This document shows positions 60,926 through 64,000 of a stretch of DNA of 64,000 nt, piece after piece. The stretch spans positions 73,111-137,110 of the forward strand of contig DLGW01000016.1 in NCBI GenBank assembly GCA_002482885.1, given 5' to 3'. Every line of letters begins with the position of its first letter. Positions within the stretch are counted from its first letter, which is position 1. This DNA is from Flavobacteriaceae bacterium UBA7684. Lineage in GTDB: Bacteria; Bacteroidota; Bacteroidia; Flavobacteriales; Flavobacteriaceae. The notes under the pieces are model-generated. The model ran no database searches, was not told the DNA's origin, and worked only from the letters and a program-made list of their open reading frames with translations. The position numbers and the translations under genes are program-made.

Positions 60926-60953
60926 AGCCACCTAATATTTCTACTAGATGGCT
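60926..60953 (-). terminator. Terminator after the 545-aa lipoprotein gene
   Basis: Arms 60926-60934 and 60945-60953 form a 9-bp stem whose one irregular pair is G.U on the minus-strand RNA. A-rich flanks give T runs on the minus strand. Confidence 0.75.
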
Positions 60954-60975
60954 CTATTTTTATTTAAAAAATGGA

Positions 60976-62613
60976 TTATCTGGTTAGAGCTTTACAAATA
61001 TCATCTGGTAATTTAACTTCTATTGAGTTCACCGCTTTATCAATCGTTACGGTTCTTTGCTGCGATTTACCTCCAGCAAAAATCCAAAATTCATAGGTGC
61101 TTCCTACTTTTAATTTATTGGTTACAATTTTAGTATCAAATCGTTTAGCGTAATCCACATAATGGAATATTTGCCAATTGCCTCCTGCTGGTTTATAATA
61201 TACTAAAGTTCCTACTGGTGGATAAATTCTGGTTCCGCTACACATTCCTTTGTAGGTTAAACTAATTAGTTCTACAACTGGCGCAGGTGCAGTAATACTA
61301 ATTTCCGCATTACCATTACACAATGCACCATTTGCAAATGTCTTTTTAGCTAAAGATTTTCCGTTATCTATATCGTAAACTTCTATTTGTATTGGTAATC
61401 TTGGTGCATTGTATATATAAATATTAGCATCGTTATACACTTCTCCTTCGGTAGTCATTACTCTTTGTGTCCATGGACTTGCTCCAGTTCCTAAATAAGT
61501 AAATACAAAACGTGCACGTACTTTATTTTCTGTAGTTACTCCCGTCCATTTTACTTTAAGATTAGTATAGAAACATTTTCCTCCATTACCCGAAGCCAAA
61601 TAATCTAAATTAAAATAACTTAAGTGATCTGTAATAAAAGTCACGTACAAAGAACCATAACTATCTGCTTTTACTATTGCATTTCTTTCATGCGATTTCC
61701 ATTGTCCTTTATCGTCATCATAACTCCAAATATCTATAGTATCGTCTTTTTTAAAGGGTAATCCAGTAGCTGGATTATGGGTGGTTTTTCCTAAAGTCAT
61801 TTTTACCTCTACCTCGCCCCCTTCAAAAGTTTTTACGGTTTTTCCATTTACTTTCATATTAATAGCTGAAAATCCAGCAGAAACAAACGCTCCGTTTTCA
61901 GTAGTACCATTATTCATATCAATGTTATTAGGCATTAATCCACCCGGAAAATATGCAGTTAAATCTCCATTATCGGTAAAACTTACAACTTCTGCTTCTA
62001 ATTTTCCAGACAAAACAGCACCTGTAGCATCTTTCATTTTTACACCTTCTGGAATAATAATTTCAGTAGTCACACCTCCAACATCTTCATTACTGGCTTT
62101 AATCGGAATGGTTTTATCTAATCCTGCAACAGCATCTATTGTTCCTGTTTTATCCTCTGCTAATTTAATTCCAGCTGGTAAATTAGTTTTTTTAATTAAG
62201 GCTACTTCTACAAACCCATTGTTGATTCCTTTGATGAAAGTAACCGGTACATTTCTTTTTAAATACCCTGGAATATCCACGATTACATTTATCGTTCTAG
62301 AGTCTGTATCTGAAGTTAATTCATTAGGAGACAACAATAAATGCAATCTGCCTCCTTGGATTTTAAAGATTCTTTTTCCTTCTATATTGTAAACCTTGTC
62401 TTTGTCTGGACCATCAATGGTTACCGTAACCTCATTTAATTCTTCTAATAGTTTGCCCGAGGCTTCGTTTGAAGTATCCGTTACAAAACTAACCTGAGCT
62501 ACATGGGTCATAAAATCCTGAGACACATGTACCTCGGTTTCGGGCATGTCGCAATTGGTAATTATTCCTGTTAACAATAAAGTCAACCAAGGAATTAAAG
62601 TGAACTTTTTCAT
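60976..62613 (-). CDS. Large lipoprotein of unknown function (545 aa)
   Basis: The N-terminus (MKKFTLIPWLTLLLTGIITNC) is a lipoprotein signal with Cys21. The mature protein has several Ig-like beta domains, among them a KDATGAVLSGKLEAEVVSF segment and a middle IDIWSYDDDKGQW. No family is recognised. It follows an outer-membrane barrel gene on the same strand, and both may act together at the cell surface. Confidence 0.8.
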   Translation of the reverse strand: MKKFTLIPWLTLLLTGIITNCDMPETEVHVSQDFMTHVAQVSFVTDTSNEASGKLLEELNEVTVTIDGPDKDKVYNIEGKRIFKIQGGRLHLLLSPNELTSDTDSRTINVIVDIPGYLKRNVPVTFIKGINNGFVEVALIKKTNLPAGIKLAEDKTGTIDAVAGLDKTIPIKASNEDVGGVTTEIIIPEGVKMKDATGAVLSGKLEAEVVSFTDNGDLTAYFPGGLMPNNIDMNNGTTENGAFVSAGFSAINMKVNGKTVKTFEGGEVEVKMTLGKTTHNPATGLPFKKDDTIDIWSYDDDKGQWKSHERNAIVKADSYGSLYVTFITDHLSYFNLDYLASGNGGKCFYTNLKVKWTGVTTENKVRARFVFTYLGTGASPWTQRVMTTEGEVYNDANIYIYNAPRLPIQIEVYDIDNGKSLAKKTFANGALCNGNAEISITAPAPVVELISLTYKGMCSGTRIYPPVGTLVYYKPAGGNWQIFHYVDYAKRFDTKIVTNKLKVGSTYEFWIFAGGKSQQRTVTIDKAVNSIEVKLPDDICKALTR

Positions 62614-62639
62614 TTTTATAATATTTTTAGGTTGGTTGT

Positions 62640-63344
62640 TTAAAACTTAAAATTTAAATGAAACATAACACTTGGCATAAAGGTAAATTTATTCATCCAA
62701 GATTTAAATTCATCTTCTTCGGCGGCGGCTGTTGGGGTAAGCATTCCTGTAGCTTCAAAAGTAGTAGCTGGTTTCCCCATAAAATATCCCCCGAATTCTA
62801 ATCCAAACCCTACGTCGTTTTTAGGAACAGCCCTACCAAAACCCATTGCCAAATAAGGCGTTAAACCAGACCAATTTGCTCCAGCTTTAACATCTCCGAT
62901 TTGATCTTTAGTTAATACTATTTCTCCGTAATTCATGCCGCTTGCTGGCTTAATTACTACATCTACTTTAGTTTGAGTCAAATAAGCCAATCCTGCTACC
63001 AATTTGAATGAACTACTTTCAAATGGCGTATAATCAAACAACAAATTGAAAGTATTGTATTTAAAAGTAGCGTCTACATCTACCTTTCTTCCACTTAAAT
63101 CCACCCCTTCTCTTAAAATGTTAAAAGCAAAAAAAGTAACTTTACCCCTTAAGGCGATATGCTCATTAAACTTACGGGCATATCCTACTCCAATTCCCGG
63201 TAATCCTAAATACGCCGCAACTGCATTTTTTTTATCTGGAAAGGTCCGTAAAGAATCTTTTGGCGTTTCTATGTCTTGAGCCTGCAAGCTAAAGGCTCCT
63301 AAGACAAACATTGCCAATAGTAGTTTTTGAGTAATTTTTTTCAT
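62640..63344 (-). CDS. Outer-membrane beta-barrel protein (234 aa)
   Basis: A signal peptide (to about residue 22) precedes Gly/aromatic strands (LPGIGVGYARKF, ALRGKVTFFAFN, FGLEFGGYFMG) and a final FHLNFKF with a C-terminal Phe, typical of outer-membrane barrels. A TAACTTTA near-match to the -7 element (63376-63383) lies upstream. It is the first gene of a pair with the lipoprotein. Confidence 0.78.
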   Translation of the reverse strand: MKKITQKLLLAMFVLGAFSLQAQDIETPKDSLRTFPDKKNAVAAYLGLPGIGVGYARKFNEHIALRGKVTFFAFNILREGVDLSGRKVDVDATFKYNTFNLLFDYTPFESSSFKLVAGLAYLTQTKVDVVIKPASGMNYGEIVLTKDQIGDVKAGANWSGLTPYLAMGFGRAVPKNDVGFGLEFGGYFMGKPATTFEATGMLTPTAAAEEDEFKSWMNKFTFMPSVMFHLNFKF

Positions 63345-63413
63345 AGTTGTTAGTATTTTTAGTTTTTTTGACTTTTAAAGTTAGATAAAAAAATCATTCA
63401 ATAACGAAATTTT

Positions 63414-64000
63414 ATGAAAAAAACATTATGCAAGAATAGAATTTTAGTTATTGGGGATATTCATGGAGCTTATTTAGCTTTAAAAGATATTTTAAAAAAA
63501 TGCGATTTAAAAACCGATGATTTACTAATATTTTTAGGCGATTATGTAGACGGATGGAGCGATTCCCCAAAGGTATTAGACTACTTAATTGAATTAAAAC
63601 AAACCCATCAATGTGTGTTTTTACAAGGCAACCACGATGAATTATTATTAAAATGGTTTTTAACAAATGAACATAATCCCTTATGGTTAAAACACGGCGG
63701 ACAATCTACAATTGATGCATATCAAGACATTGACCAAGTTACCCAAAGTAATCACATTCATTTTTTAAAGAATCTTACCCCATACTATATTGACGACAGA
63801 AATCGGCTGTATATACATGCTGGCTTTACCAATCCTAACGGCATTGAACACGAATATTTTCCTAAAATGTTCCATTGGGACAGAACGTTGTGGGAAACTG
63901 CCTTAGCTTTAAATGAAAATTTAACTACCGATGATGTTTTGTATCCTAAACGATTTAAACTTTTTGAAGAAATTTTTATTGGTCACACACCCGTAACCCG
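63414..64000 (+). CDS. PPP-family metallophosphatase (C-terminus beyond the window)
   Basis: An open frame from ATG 63414 runs off the right edge. It shows the calcineurin-like phosphoprotein phosphatase motifs GDIHG, GDYVDG and GNHDE, and later HAGF and IGHTP. It is a bacterial serine/threonine phosphatase or diadenosine-tetraphosphatase-like protein. About 195 residues are visible. Confidence 0.9.
   Translation, partial: MKKTLCKNRILVIGDIHGAYLALKDILKKCDLKTDDLLIFLGDYVDGWSDSPKVLDYLIELKQTHQCVFLQGNHDELLLKWFLTNEHNPLWLKHGGQSTIDAYQDIDQVTQSNHIHFLKNLTPYYIDDRNRLYIHAGFTNPNGIEHEYFPKMFHWDRTLWETALALNENLTTDDVLYPKRFKLFEEIFIGHTPVT

Noticed and set aside
61781..62392. A 203-aa plus-strand frame opposite the 545-aa lipoprotein gene
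   Set aside because: It is antisense to a coding sequence, rich in hydrophobic and proline residues with no promoter or motif, so it is treated as a shadow.

Overview
The window reads as a low-GC chromosomal segment from a Bacteroidota bacterium, most likely a Flavobacteriaceae (Flavobacterium-like) species. Evidence for this: a protein with a type IX secretion (T9SS) C-terminal sorting domain, the Bat aerotolerance operon, the flavobacterial SdhCAB arrangement, many lipoproteins with SCK/SCS lipoboxes, DUF3127 and YceD-type families, and upstream elements matching the Bacteroidetes housekeeping promoter (TTG about 20 nt before TAnnTTTG). No rRNA, tRNA, IS element, integrase or CRISPR array was seen.

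Layout. 1-10.6 kb (minus strand): surface polysaccharide genes, with a truncated membrane protein, a Wzx-type flippase, a lipoprotein, rmlD-rmlC-rmlA-rmlB for dTDP-L-rhamnose, a Wzz-like protein, a 567-aa protein whose C-terminal half resembles nucleoside phosphorylases, a GH3-type adenylating enzyme and a degenerate LytM/M23 protein. 10.6-13.4 kb: an OmpA/PD40 protein and a small partner gene, bounded upstream by a 20-bp tandem operator-like array and downstream by four tandem RNA hairpins. 13.4-17.7 kb: sdhCAB plus a lipoprotein. 18-22.9 kb: accC, accB, fabH, rpmF, yceD and pdxA, the usual fatty-acid/ribosomal L32 cluster. 23-29.2 kb (plus strand): ribE, mce, pta-ackA, a bestrophin-like channel, nadD and yraN. 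29.4-36.3 kb: a DUF3127 protein, a histidine kinase, a secreted M48 protease operon, and NifU-like and Mrp Fe-S proteins. 36.6-49.2 kb: a T9SS-secreted GH57 glycosidase with starch-binding modules, a Fic protein lacking the catalytic histidine, aminopeptidase P, a peroxidase lipoprotein, a previously untracked 46-aa membrane protein, M1 and S8 peptidases, an MBL-fold hydrolase and a duplicated-domain lipoprotein. 49.3-58.7 kb: cvpA and the full moxR-DUF58-batABCDE operon. 58.8-64 kb: an aldo/keto reductase, an AlbA_2 protein, a lipoprotein/barrel pair and a truncated PPP-family phosphatase.

The most unusual material is non-coding. (i) An array of four tandem stem-loops (10.63-10.95 kb) has C-rich loops of similar sequence, and the G.U wobbles work only on the minus-strand transcript. 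(ii) A four-and-a-half copy, 20-bp direct repeat sits directly upstream of a good promoter for the OmpA gene. (iii) A set of short-unit repeat elements abuts or contains stop codons. It includes telomere-like G-rich arrays (GTGTTGG repeats) able to form G-quadruplexes, one of which has entered the rmlD reading frame. These elements often carry direct repeats on one arm and their complement on the other. Functions proposed for them are inference.
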